From Panicum virgatum (Eukaryota; Streptophyta; Magnoliopsida; Poales; Poaceae), in assembly GCF_016808335.1 (NCBI RefSeq), contig NC_053149.1, forward strand, positions 39,758,118 through 39,822,117: 64,000 nt of DNA, read 5' to 3'. Shown here piece after piece: positions 1 to 10,430 of the stretch. Both the position numbers and the translations under genes were made by a program. Below the pieces are notes generated by a model. It was not told where the DNA came from. It saw nothing but the letters and a program-made list of their open reading frames with translations, and searched no databases. Positions within the stretch are counted from its first letter, which is position 1; each line of letters opens with the position of its first letter.

Positions 1-535
1 TGACATCCATGCCCATCCATAGAAAGCTGCAGGTAAAGTGTTTGAAATGAGAAAAAAAAACACGCACCATGTCATGCCAGAAAATAGAAGAACACAAAGG
101 AGAAGGCTAGCTTTACTAGCTGCGACAGTGAATATGTAGACCTACTTCACGGCACGTGATGGCAATGATAAAACATTATGAGAGCATGTATGCATGGGGC
201 TTTAGGTACTTATTTATATTTTATATATTAAACTACTCATCTAGATCTTCTCACAAAACGTTAGGTTAATTTTGCATACCCAGTGATGAAACTCCAAAAA
301 AAATTATATCACCATTCAAAAAATTTTAAAAAATATATTCTTGCAAAAAATATTCCATGTAATATAAGCATGTGGCATTAGAAAAATAGAAAAAATATGT
401 TTAATGTTCTAAAATATACTCAACAGTATATGATAGATGAGAAAATGCATAGATGATATCTCAATTTGGGCCAGCTAGAAAAACAATTACAATAACATAT
501 TCGAAAAAAATTAGATGCATCAAAATTTAAATAAA

Positions 536-578
<43 letters not shown>

Positions 579-809
579 GAAAATACTAGCTACCGGTGCT
601 ATTTGCGCGGGACACCTCCCTAGTTTACCAAGTTTGAATGTAAAAGTTTGCTGAATACATTAATTCTGAAGTATATTTATTTGCGTAATTCAAGGGACTT
701 TACTCTTACACCACTCGGAGCTTGCCGTTTAATTTGCGTCATCCATCTTCTTCTCCTCGCTCTTGCACACAAGCTTCATGACATGGCCGATCATGTTCTT
801 GACGTTAGT
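1..809. other. AT-rich intergenic DNA, no gene seen
   Basis: The stretch is AT-rich with no reading frame that looks conserved or codon-biased. The only structured element is a TA microsatellite at 541-576. A short open frame at 648-854 runs into the MITE that starts at 810 and looks fortuitous. Confidence 0.6.
541..576. repeat. (TA)n microsatellite
   Basis: An uninterrupted run of about 18 TA dinucleotides, in AT-rich intergenic DNA. Confidence 0.95.
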
Positions 810-1143
810 GGCCTTGTTTGGTTCGGTTCAGGTGCTAGGAATAGTAAACTTTGACCACTAATTACGGTGTCAAACAAAGTCAGTTTACAAAATTAACTTC
901 AGAACCCCCGCGCTAGTGACACTGAAGAATCTAACGAGGCCTTTGACCGTGCGATTAGAGGATAGTTACTGTAGCACCACTGTAGCAAATCATCGATTAA
1001 TTACCGCCATTAGATTCGTCGCGAAAAGTTACACCCATCCCTAAAAAAATTTTACAAATAGACTTCATTTAGTACTTCATGCATGTGAGATTCTTTTTTT
1101 GGATTGCGTGCGTGCTAGTTTCCTAGCACAGCCAAACAAGGCC
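810..1143. mobile_element. MITE at the 3' end of the UGT relic
   Basis: The element opens with GGCCTTGTTTGGTT and closes with AGCCAAACAAGGCC, giving near-perfect terminal inverted repeats about 330 bp apart. The flanks on both sides read AGT (807-809 and 1144-1146), a 3-bp target duplication. It has no coding capacity. It sits against the last UGT-derived codons, so the UGT frame now reads a few codons into the MITE before it stops. The GGCCTTGTTTGGTT end type is very common among grass MITEs; I do not assign a superfamily. Confidence 0.85.
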
Positions 1144-2192
1144 AGTGTCCCGCGACCCGTCCTCAGCCGTGACCCTCACCTTATCCCCAAGCTCCTTCGC
1201 CCTAGCCCGACGCGCTGCGCCGGCTAGCCCCTCGTCCATCACCTCGGCCACCGCCCTCTCCACGGGGTCCCTCCCGGCTTGCACCTCCAGCAGCTGCCCG
1301 GGCTTCACGAGCCCTATGTGCGTGGTTGGCACCTCCACGCCAACACGGACACCGACTCCTAGCACGTCAACGACCAGCGCCTCGATCAGGAACTGGTCAT
1401 GAAAGTGTGGCCAGGTCAGCAGCGGCAGGCCGTGGGAGACAGCCTCCACCACTGAGTTCCACCCGCAGTGCGTCAGGAAGGCACCCACGGATGGGTGCGA
1501 CAGGATCGTCATCTGTGGCGCCCACCCGCAGATGATCAGGCCCCGGTCCTTGACACGGGCCTCATACTCAGCGTCGATGCCGGCAGTCTCTGTCTCTTTG
1601 ACTACCCAGATGAACGGCCGGCGGGATGATTCCAGGCCGGCGGCGAGCTCGGCAACCTGCGGCGGGAACAGGCGGGCCATGCTACCGAAGTTTACGTAGA
1701 GCACAGACGCCGGTGGCCGCGCGTCGAGCCAGGACGCGATGTGCTCGGCATCCATGGCCGCACGGTTTTCCCTACCCGCCATCGTACCGGCGGCGGCGTC
1801 GGTGTTGAGGAGGCAGAGCGGGCCGACTGCCCATACCTTGCAGCTGATCGCCTCCGCGTAGCGCTCAATCAACGCGCCCTCCAAGTCCATGCACGTGTTG
1901 ATGAATACGCCACTGGCGGTGGCCATGGCTTCGATCATCTCCCGCTGGTTCTTCTCCATGTGCGGCAAGCCGAGCGACGCCGCCCGGTTGACAACCACGC
2001 GCACCGGGAAGTCCGGCACCTCAAACGGCTCGAAGTCGTCTTCAGCGCGGTCGTACGTGCCGTGTGTGACCAGGTTGTGCGTGGCGAGGAGATAGACCGC
2101 GGACGTGACGGGGAGGATCAGCCGCGGGACGCCGAGCCGCCGCGCGACGCCCACCGTCCACGAGCCACACGCGTCGGCGACGAGGCAGTCCG
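1144..2192 (-). pseudogene. UDP-glycosyltransferase (GT1, UGT73-like) truncated at both ends by transposons
   Basis: About 350 residues of a family-1 plant glycosyltransferase, which normally moves glucose from UDP-glucose to small hydroxylated metabolites in the cytosol. The frame holds the acceptor-side block ([20 protein letters not shown]), the SVLYVNFGS strand and a complete PSPG donor-binding box running from WAPQ through HCGWNS to the final DQ. The order and spacing look most like the UGT73 group, but the assignment is by eye. The first ~100 residues, where the catalytic His normally lies, are missing: upstream of 2192 the DNA is a CACTA terminus, and the 21 residues before DCLVADACG are transposon-encoded. 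The last 15-20 residues are replaced by MITE sequence that supplies a new stop near 1123. No missing N-terminal exon was found in the window. The interior frame is clean, so the damage may be fairly recent. Not expected to be catalytic. Confidence 0.9.
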
Positions 2193-3120
2193 CACTACCG
2201 GAAACCCGTTGTTTACCGTGTGCTTCAACTTTTACCGTGTGTACTATGTCGGGCACACTGCAAACATGCTATTTGCCGTGTGCCTATAAGATAACACACG
2301 GCAAATATTCAGGCACATGGCAAATAGGATCTTTACCGTGTGCCAAATGTTTAGCACACGGCAAACAGATGGACACACAGCATAGCCCCATCTTTACCGT
2401 GTGCCGATCAATACAGCACACGGGAAACACATACACATGGCAAAAGAGGCTTCTTTGCCGTGTGTTTTTGTTAAGCACACGACAAATTTGATTTAAAAAA
2501 ATTAATTTTGTGTTTGAAACTTTTTTGCTTATCTCTATATTATATGTGGGACTCTACATTAGGTTTTGGTAAATTTCTCGGTCATTTTGCTATATTTAAC
2601 ATTTCTATTTCGTGAAAAGGAATATTAGAGAATAAGTCAACTTTGAACTGCACTAATTCTAAATAGAGTGATAATGAAGCAAAAAAATGTTGTTCACATC
2701 ATTTTTTCCCATTTTAGCTCTAATCTAAAAAATGGATGCAAAATTTGAATCTTGCTCATGAGCCATGCCATGAACCATGTGACCCAATAATTTTAAAATT
2801 CTATAAAAATGAAACTTACTTTTAAAAATATAAGATTTGTTATGCTATCATGATTTTATAAGTGGAGGCTATGGAAAAAATTTGAAAATATTTAGCACAA
2901 GTTATCACATGTACTCCTTATAAACCGAAAGATCTTCAAAGAAGATCTATAGAGTTGAGAAGTAGTTGTTGATATTTCAAGTGAAAGTGATAGTCGAATT
3001 GGGTGTTGACATCAAAAAATTTTGTACATGCAATACACATCTTAGAATCTATCATGCCAAAATTTCATAATTTTTTAGATGTATTTGTTATTTTTTATAA
3101 TTTGTCCCCAATAAATAGTA
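2193..3120. mobile_element. CACTA (En/Spm) non-autonomous element, one terminus
   Basis: Starts with CACTACCGGAAACCCG, the same terminus as the complete element at 20087. About 300 bp of subterminal repeats follow, alternating tttgccgtgtgc and gcacacggcaaa. The inner AT-rich part (about 2820-3110) resembles the inner part of the 20087 element: both contain a cgatagagttgag-like block and a gtcgaattg block in the same order. No matching GTAGTG terminus was found downstream, so the right boundary is an estimate and the element is probably truncated. The flanking trinucleotide is CCG (2190-2192). No transposase was seen. Confidence 0.8.
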
Positions 3121-3819
3121 ACATGTTTTGTTCAGATATGGAAAATGTCCTGATTGCCTGATGCAAATTCGGTGCTAGGTGCAGAACTAGTTTGATTTGA
3201 TTGCCTGATGCAAGTTAATATTTCTGGATCAATATACTTGCTAATCATTCCAAAAATTCTGAAGCTTTTGACTTGGCAATATTGTTGTTGTTCATTAAAC
3301 TATTCTTATCCCACGCCTGTATTCTTTTGGTTGATTTCTTTGCATAGACCTGTTGTCCTCTGCTGATTGATGCTGGCTTATCGTAGGTGACAACCTAGAG
3401 ATGGAGTGAAGGCTTGCGGAAGAATTGGGCACAAGAAATAGCATGTCAAACTTTACAGCTAGCTGAGGCGCTGCTGCTTTGTGGCGTTGATGCAATGCAA
3501 AAACATTTGTCAATGGACGAACTATAAAATATTAATGGCCCTTGCATCAATATCACATTATACTCTCCTCCGCTTTCAGCTTGACATTCTCTATTTCTTG
3601 TTTGACAAAGATATGATGCGGCAAATCTAAGATCTTGTGGAGATTTATCGTTGGACAAAGCTTGAGGGTAAAAACACCTTAAAGGCCTAAACTTTCTTAC
3701 TCATAAATAACATTTTAAGCTGTCTAAAAGTTATTTAACCTCTCGCTTGCTCTATTTAACCGGTGCTTTCTTTGTTAGTTCCTTGATCAGTGTTTTTTGT
3801 TTCCTCGCTAAATGTGTGA
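3121..3819. other. Intergenic DNA, no supported gene
   Basis: Mixed-composition DNA with short open frames on the minus strand (3295-3658) that lack recognisable domains, compositional bias or neighbours. It may be a decayed 3' region or transposon interior; I cannot tell which. Confidence 0.4.
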
Positions 3820-4440
3820 ACTATGCGGCCGGTATGTCCCGACTCCCCGTGAAACCAAACTAGCTAGGGCAGCCACGTTGGGAAAAAAACAGAAACCAGA
3901 GACGTGCTCGCACGGGACGGACAGGAAACTGGCGTGCGGGAAAAAACCGGCCTCGAGAAAAAAAAAACAGCGCACGGGATGGAGACGTGCGACGTGATGG
4001 AGGAAAACCGTCACAGGAAGAACCGGCCTCGCGTGAACCAACAAAAATCGCTGCCTGCGTCGCGGGGGTGTGCTCGGATATGGGAAAGCCAGGGGGTGTG
4101 TGTATATATATATATGTACACATATATATAAGAGGAGCACAACCTTCTCTCACGTACGGACGACCACAGCAGAATGAGCATCTGCTCCACATACACTCGC
4201 ACGCTTGCACGAGCCTCGTTGTAAACACCCAGCATTCGGTCGTGAGGAACACGAAAGAACATCACCCCACACTGGACGTAGGGCCTTCATCCAAACTAGT
4301 CTAAATCCTTGTCTCCGATTGTTAGCCATCGGGCCACGGAGAAGCGCGGCGCTAATTTTACTAGCCGGTGAACGGAACACCGACATCATTCTTCAGTCTT
4401 CCGGCTTAACCGAGCCGGCATAGTTACCAAGTTCTCGGTC
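3820..4440 (+). other. LTR-like fragment with TATA-box region
   Basis: A GC-richer stretch with a tatatataag box at about 4124-4133, followed by a leader-like segment containing cgttgtaaacaccc and ccttgtctccg. That order resembles the promoter-to-polyadenylation region of grass LTRs. No TG/CA boundaries or target duplication could be fixed and no coding domain lies beside it. An alternative is the 5' end of an unrecognised gene. Low certainty. Confidence 0.3.
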
Positions 4441-4946
4441 TTGGTAACCGTACAATGAAACTATGCATTGAGACTGACGTTACGACCATCCACCAACCGA
4501 GAGCAGAAAATCTCACTATTACTAATTGGAGGCTTCTTTTGAAGTCTCTACGTGATGCCACGTAGGATTCTAGGTGGAGGCTCTAAAAAAATGAAGAAAT
4601 TCTAGAAATTTCCACAAAAATCAAAAATATCCTACCATCAATCTGACAATTGTAATCATACTAATAGTCATTGGATCTATTATCTTTCCTAATAAATTAC
4701 ACTGCCATATGAAAATAGACTAAAGTAATACCTAAAGTAACCCTCTAAACATGTATTTGAATTATCCACCTCAGCCATTATAAAACATCTAATGTAACCC
4801 TCTAATCTTCGTGTAAATTACCCACATATGCCAATATAAAAATAATGCAAATAACCATCTAAATTTGCATATAAATTATCTAATTATATTATTATTAAAA
4901 GTCAAAATAACCTCTAAATCTGAATCTAAATTATAGCGTCACATAT
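4441..4946. other. AT-rich intergenic DNA
   Basis: Contains short degenerate repeats of the type taaccctctaaat, roughly every 50 bp between 4730 and 4930. No gene was seen. Confidence 0.5.
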
Positions 4947-6689
4947 CACTAAAAAACCGTCATAAAACAGTATCTATGACGATCTCAAATAGCGTCATGT
5001 ATTGAGCGTCATAGATCACACCTCGTGACATTTCTTAAATTTTCATCATAGATTGGTTGATCCATGACGTTTTAAAACCGTCATAGAATGTCTCCGGGCC
5101 CCCTGAAGCCCAACCCAAGCCCGGTTTCTATGACAAAAATTAACGTCATAGATTCAATTGTCACATCATGCAGTGGCTGCTGACATGGCAATGGTGTGGA
5201 TTGTGGTGATGATGTGGCTTCCACATGGATGCTGACATGGACAATGATATGGGTCTATTGCATATAGCCAATGTATCTGCTAATGAAAAAAAACAGCCCA
5301 TTTACATCAAGCCCATTTTTCTGATCAATCCATCATCATTTCAGCCCATCTCAAGATATAAAGAAGCCCATATATAAATAAATTCTTATCCAACATCTGA
5401 TCACATACATACATCAATGTTTTTCGATTCAACATGAAATCAGTCTAACTCCAGTTATCTAGCACAAAATCTCATAATACAGCAAATAAAAAGTAGCTTC
5501 AAGCAAACCCATGCTTCAAGGCCTGCCCAAGTTTTGTATTCATGCTCACATCCACAAGCACATATGCTGATGCCCAGACCTATTTGCCGATGAATCTGCA
5601 AGTTAAATTGTAAATAAAAGACAATCAAAATGGATTACTTAAACAGCCAAATGGGAGATGATTTATGTGGCAGTGACCTGTAGAGGTAGAGGTGATCACC
5701 AAAAAGAATCAGCACACACATCTTCAATATATCTAGCTTTGGCGTGCTGCAAAATATAAGGGCATTACAGTTTGTACATGTTTATTCATTGACATGTGAG
5801 CAACAAAAGAGAAAAATCATATGGTCTTTCTATAGTAGACATTTAGCTAGCCATTTCAATCATGAGTTCAGGTCACTCAGTATGGAAGAATTGCTGATTG
5901 GTCAAATAAACAAGCTAACAACTTCTGTAGTAGTCATGCAAATAAATAAGCTAACAGCTTCTGTACTAGTCTTGCAAATAAACAAGCTAACAGCTTCTGT
6001 ACTTGATGACAAGCAAGAGCTGCGCTAATTATGCTGCTAGAATTATCAGTAGGTTTTATTTTTTCATTTCAACTCAACTAGTTCACAAGATTATCAATAC
6101 AACAATGTGCAGCTTTCAGACAAAGATGCGCTAATTATGCTGCTAGAATTTAACTAAAAGCACAATCAGGAAGAGGGAATTACTGCACAAACATAACTCT
6201 GCTAGAATGTCAAGTGTTCTGTGCAAGTATATTTTTTAGGAATAGAAAGGAGCAACAAATAGCAAAACATGCAGGTGAGGAGAAAGATTCATCAGCAATT
6301 ACCTAACCTAAAGCCTAAAAGGCGTTGCTTCCCTTTGTCGAGCAGCAGCAGACCCAGAGAAAACAGCTAGGATAGGTAAGAAAACAGCAAGAAGTACAAC
6401 TAAAAATCATTGGAACCATGCAGAGGGGTTAAGAGAAGGCGGCCCTCATGGTTTTACCATAGCAGCAGGCTAGAAGTCCACCCAGCAGAACGGAAGCAAA
6501 TGAGGACAAGTAGATCCACTCGATTCCTTCATAGATCAAAGGAGAAGGTGAGAAATCTCACCAGATTTACATGTAATCCTATGCAATTAGATGCTGAAAA
6601 GGAAGAAATCAAGAGGGGGTACAGATATTTTCTTGGCTTTGCACCACGAGATCCAAAATTGACACTGCAAATCAAAAAATGAGAAAGAG

Positions 6690-7317
6690 GAAGGAGATTA
6701 GAGGCTGCACATAATCGATGAGAAGCAGGCAGAGGAGAGGATTGCTAGGAGAGGAGACAAGGGAGCAGGCCTCTCGCCGTCGAGCGCCGCCGTGCACCCC
6801 GGATGCGGCCATTTCGAACGCGGTCGCCTGGTGCCCTGCGATGGCAGCCCACCGAGCCGCCTGCCGGAGCTCCGCTGCCCACCAAACGCTGCGCTCGAGC
6901 TCCGCGCCGGATCTCAGCCCCGCTGCCCCGCAGCAGGAAGGAGGGCGTCGCGGGTGGACGGAGGACAAGAGGAGATGCGGCCGCGGTCACAGGAGGTGGC
7001 GGCGGCGGCGGCAGCGGCGCAGATCCGCGGCGGCCACGGCGGGGAGGAGTCGCGGCAACGGCAGCGGTGGCAGCGGCGCGCGGCGAGGAGGAGCGGCGCA
7101 TCCTAGACCGACCGCGCGTCCTTGGCCGCCGCGGGCTTGGGCGATAACAACGACGCCAGGACCACCGCGCAGCGGTGCGCCTTCCTCCCGGCCTCCGCTT
7201 ACCGCGACCGACTTGGTGAAGCCTTCCGCAGGCCTGGCGGTGGTGAGGGGATGGGGGAGAAGGGATAGAGGAACGGGGAGGTGGAGGCGGATCTGAGCGG
7301 GTTGAGGGTGTGACGGG
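6690..7317 (-). other. GC-rich block downstream of a minus-strand promoter, possibly a captured host 5' exon
   Basis: A sharply bounded GC-rich island inside an AT-rich transposon. All six phases are partly open, which is typical of GC-rich grass 5' exons but also of composition alone. On the minus strand a 118-codon frame (7101-6745) starts just below the TATA/telo-box region. The protein is low complexity, rich in Arg, Pro and Ala, with no domain I recognise. The context fits capture of a host gene's promoter and first exon by a DNA transposon, which is an inference. Confidence 0.35.
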
Positions 7318-7430
7318 ATGGAGGACTAGGGTTTGTGTATCTTTTTATACTATGGTACTGCAATCAGAGCCACTGGATCGATAATGAACGGTCACCAATA
7401 ATTGGGTTAGTTGGGCTATTTGGGCCTTGT
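7318..7430 (-). promoter_or_regulatory. Housekeeping-type plant promoter signature inside a transposon
   Basis: Read on the minus strand, in order: two site II-type motifs (GGCCCAAATAGCCCAA, 7426-7411), a TATA-like GTATAAAAA (7350-7342) and a telo-box AAACCCTAG (7334-7326). This combination is known from promoters of plant ribosomal-protein and other growth-linked genes. It points into the GC-rich block at 6690-7317. Whether it is active is unknown. Confidence 0.5.
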
Positions 7431-8394
7431 TTCATTCCTGGTCTGTTAAATGTTTTTCTTTTTATTTTTCTATTTATTGCACCATTATGAACTAATGCAT
7501 AAAAATAATCATCTTATATATTTTAATAGATTTTTTATATATAGTACACTATGTATAAGTTATTTTGTAGAAGTTTCAATAATTTTCTGATTCATTTATC
7601 ATTTTTAATAATTTAAATGATTTTCTACGGGTTTATTGAAATTATTTAGAATTTGAACTAATGTATCTCAAATAATATTTATAAAATTTCAAAAATATTG
7701 TTTAGGTATATATGTTCTGTTATAGCTTGTATCCTAAAAATAGATGAAAATTTCAAATGTTTGCTAGGGATAATTCAAGCTTCTACTTTCCCCCTTGTTA
7801 CAAAATAATGATAATAATACCTAAAACTTCTGTAAAAATTCTGTAAATTGTCGTAGAATCATTTTATGGATGTATAAACTTTCCATAAAAAACCTAAATA
7901 GTTTTGGTAAAGTTGGACCATACATTGTTCACTGAAAGATACATCTCTCACATAGTTTCTTGTAATTCAAGTCAAAACTTTGAGATTTGAATACCTAATA
8001 ACATGTTCAAACTCGTATTCATCTCAATTTTTGACACCACCTTATGCCAACCATAATATTAAAAAATACCAAGTTACATTAGCAATTGTTATGCAAAAAC
8101 ATGCTTTTCAATGCTCTATTTTGTTGGAATAAAACATGTCATATGAAAATAATCAAGATATAGCAATTAACATATAAATAAAAGCCACAAAACAAAATAT
8201 TTTGATTTTTAGAAAAATTCAGAAAAAAGAACCTTCAAATTTGGAGTTGTTATGAGGGAGAAATACTGATTACAAAATTTAATTCCGGATTAAAAAGAAA
8301 AGGATGAATCACACATCTGCTCTTCAATGCAGGGCCACAACAATAATATATAAAAAGTTTAATTGCCCTTTGCCTTCAGAAAAGATGGCTCGGC

Positions 8395-8715
8395 GCACTG
8401 GTAGGCCGCTAGGTTCATGATTTGGTAATCCGTGTTCGAACCCTCAATGCCCCATTTCGCCTCTTTTTTTGTTCGAATTAAAACATGGGATACCTTGTAT
8501 AAAAGACATAACATCTTACAATGAACTACGGACAATGTGTAGCGTAATGGAAAGGTGATGCCCCTTATAAACCCGAGGACCAGAGTTCGAACCCCCCTTG
8601 CGCCCCCTTTTCCATGTTCGAATTAAAACATGGGATACCTTGTATAAAAGAAATAACATCTTACAATGAACTACAAACAATGTGTAGCGTAATGGAAAGG
8701 TGATGCTCCTTTTTC
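8395..8715 (+). repeat. tRNA-like (A-box/B-box) modules and a 145-bp tandem duplication
   Basis: Two segments look like tRNA bodies: one with ggcgcactggtaggc then gtgttcgaaccctc (8405-8443), the other with tagcgtaatggaaagg then agttcgaacccc (8540-8595). A block beginning gttcgaattaaaacatggg at 8471 is repeated at 8616, a period of 145 bp, and carries the A-box-like half along. Neither folds obviously into a complete cloverleaf by eye, so I do not call them tRNA genes. Confidence 0.55.
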
Positions 8716-8816
8716 GTCATAGAAAACGGGTTGACCGTCACAGATATGTTCGTTTCGTCATAGAAAACTGGGAGACGCCCGTTTTCTATGACGAAAGAAA
8801 TGTGGTGATCTAGGGA

Positions 8817-9160
8817 CACTACGGCTAGCGACGGAGTGGCGGTGTTTCTTTTTCTTTGTTTTTAAGCATCTATCACCGTAGGTTATAGATCCTGCGGTGA
8901 TCACTGGCGGAGCTTGAACTGGAATTTCAGATAAATGAGGGGGGGCCACTCTTTTGCTACAGTAATAAACATATCCATTTACTATTCACGTAGTAGGAAT
9001 TTTCATTGGCCGGGGGGCCAAAGCCCCCCTTGGCCCCAATGAAGCTCCGCCCTTGGCGGTGATGACCAGTCCTGTCATGGTCGACCTGAACTAAATGGGG
9101 ATCCAAATTAGCGGTGATGGTGTTTTAGAACTGGCGGTGATAACCCCTATTGTAGTAGTG
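8817..9160. mobile_element. Small CACTA-like element with ggcggtgat repeats
   Basis: Begins CACTACGGCTAGC and ends TTGTAGTAGTG. Internal repeats of ggcggtgat/atcaccg lie near both ends, as in CACTA subterminal zones. The flanking trinucleotides (gga and ata) do not match, so the boundaries or the insertion history are uncertain. It directly abuts the cgtcata element and contains a nested MITE. Confidence 0.5.
8906..9051. mobile_element. Nested MITE with GGCGGAGCTT termini
   Basis: Perfect 10-bp terminal inverted repeats, GGCGGAGCTT and AAGCTCCGCC, bound a 146-bp insert with an internal palindrome of G and C runs (ggccggggggcc, then cccccc). It interrupts the ggcggtgat element. No coding capacity. 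Confidence 0.7.
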
Positions 9161-9290
9161 ATATTATTGGTTTAGGATGGACTACAAATTCATTCATACA
9201 TACATACACACACACAATTTCAAGGTATGTTAGATTTGTAGTATTGCAAAATCATGGAATAATTGTACTCAATTTTTAAGAGTAATTTTG

Positions 9291-9725
9291 TTAATAATAA
9301 TCGTACTTATTATGTAGTGGCAGAACATGGACCGCGAAAAGCTCTTGCTCACCTTCTGCAGCTTCGTTGTGCTCATGCTTGTCGTACACTGGATCACCGC
9401 CTTGATCATCATCAGAATCGTCACCCTCATCCTCGTGCTGAGGCTTGTTGGAGTCGTAGAGGTCAATTTCATCGGATTGCTCAAGCGTATAGGGAGTAGG
9501 CGTGAAGCCGATGTAGAATAAACGTCCTAAGACGCGAAAGTGAAGCTTCCGCAGCACCCCGGCGGCTTCTTGAACGATCCACTTTGCCAGGCCAGGATCG
9601 CCATCACCATACCCATATGCCGACATGATGAGTTTCTGGCACCTAGCGAACTGCCTATCACGTTTGCCTAGATCTGACAACGACATGCTGAAATCGTTCT
9701 CCCTCCTCCCGCTCGGAGAATCCAT
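9291..9725 (-). CDS. Uncharacterised ORF, acidic C-terminal half
   Basis: A 144-codon frame that I do not recognise. Residues 1-75 are mixed and slightly basic with aromatic patches (KLHFRVLGRLFYIGFTPTPY). Residues 80-115 are strongly acidic (EDEGDDSDDDQGGD). The last ~30 residues look less coherent. A good donor, AAG|GTGAGC, lies at 9353/9352, so the real exon may end there and splice onward, although I could not identify a following exon. There is a (GA)n run in the presumed 5' leader near 9767-9785. No TIRs were seen right at its borders. It could be a grass-specific gene, a captured exon or a remnant. I chose the ATG at 9725 because it opens the frame. Confidence 0.4.
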   Translation of the reverse strand: MDSPSGRRENDFSMSLSDLGKRDRQFARCQKLIMSAYGYGDGDPGLAKWIVQEAAGVLRKLHFRVLGRLFYIGFTPTPYTLEQSDEIDLYDSNKPQHEDEGDDSDDDQGGDPVYDKHEHNEAAEGEQELFAVHVLPLHNKYDYY

Positions 9726-10037
9726 TCAAACATTTTGATCTTGATGCTGTTATGGATGGTTGTGGTTGAGAGAGAGAGAGAGAGAAGGGATGGCCGCGGC
9801 GTAGATTAGCAATGCAAGACCGGAGAATGGGGAGGGGAAGCACTGGTGCCAAAGCGTGGTCGGGAGCTGGCGGACGGGCTAGTAAAATAGAGAAATGTTG
9901 ATGGGTGGAAGAACATGACTGCACCACCAGTAGGGCAGGGGTTTGGGCGGAAACAGGTTGAGGTAGTTGAGGTGGGTCTTCGCCGTTCTGCAACAGGTGG
10001 CGTTTGTTGAAGTGGGGAGGGTAGGTGGGAGTGGGAA

Positions 10038-10234
10038 GCCAGTCTCAGTGCAGCTCATCGCATAGTTATCAAAACTAGAAACTAGATAATTATGCCAGTT
10101 GAGTATTATGAGATGGAACTCTGCTTTCATTTCATGAAACTCTCTCATTCTCTCTCCTCCATATCAGCAAAATTAATGATATGGTATAGAATTTAATGTC
10201 ATAAACTCTCCATCAAATCCCTAGAGAGATTGGC
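10038..10234. mobile_element. Tourist-like MITE, copy 1
   Basis: Starts GCCAGTCTCAGTG and ends AGAGATTGGCC. The following trinucleotide is TAA, shared with copy 2, and the left flank GAA is one base different. This is the TAA/TTA target size of PIF/Harbinger-type MITEs. Confidence 0.65.
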
Positions 10235-10238
10235 CTAA

Positions 10239-10427
10239 GGCCAATTTCAGTGGGAGGATCATAGGAATATTATGAGCATTAAATTTGCTGATGTAGTAGA
10301 ACAGAGAGAAGAAGGAATTGTCATGGGATGTGAGAGGAGTGTCATCACCATGATACTCCTCCGACTCGGTTACCTAGTTCACAGTTCAAGTAGCTGTGCG
10401 ATGACACTCTCCAAATTGAGACTGGCC
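10239..10427. mobile_element. Tourist-like MITE, copy 2, adjoining copy 1
   Basis: Starts GGCCAATTTCAGTG and ends AAATTGAGACTGGCC, with TAA on both sides (10236-10238 and 10428-10430). The termini match those of copy 1, so two relatives inserted next to one another, separated only by the shared TAA. Confidence 0.75.
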
Positions 10428-10430
10428 TAA

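Larger units (their letters stand above)
4947..8800. mobile_element. CACTA-like non-autonomous element with cgtcata subterminal repeats and promoter-like cargo
   Basis: Begins CACTAAAAAACCGTC preceded by TAT. Repeats of ccgtcatagaa/tatgacg fill 4960-5160 and recur in inverted orientation at 8715-8800, marking the two subterminal zones of one element about 3.9 kb long. A clean right terminus (TAGTG plus TAT) is not visible, so the right end is approximate and may have been lost where the next element begins at 8817. The interior carries a GC-rich block (6700-7317), a minus-strand promoter-like region, AT-rich filler and tandem tRNA-like modules. No transposase reading frame is present. Long frames in the GC-rich block are alanine/arginine-rich in every phase and look compositional. 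Confidence 0.6.

Noticed and set aside
8540..8600. A functional tRNA gene.
   Set aside because: A- and B-box-like strings exist but I could not complete acceptor and anticodon stems, and the module is tandemly duplicated in part within a transposon.
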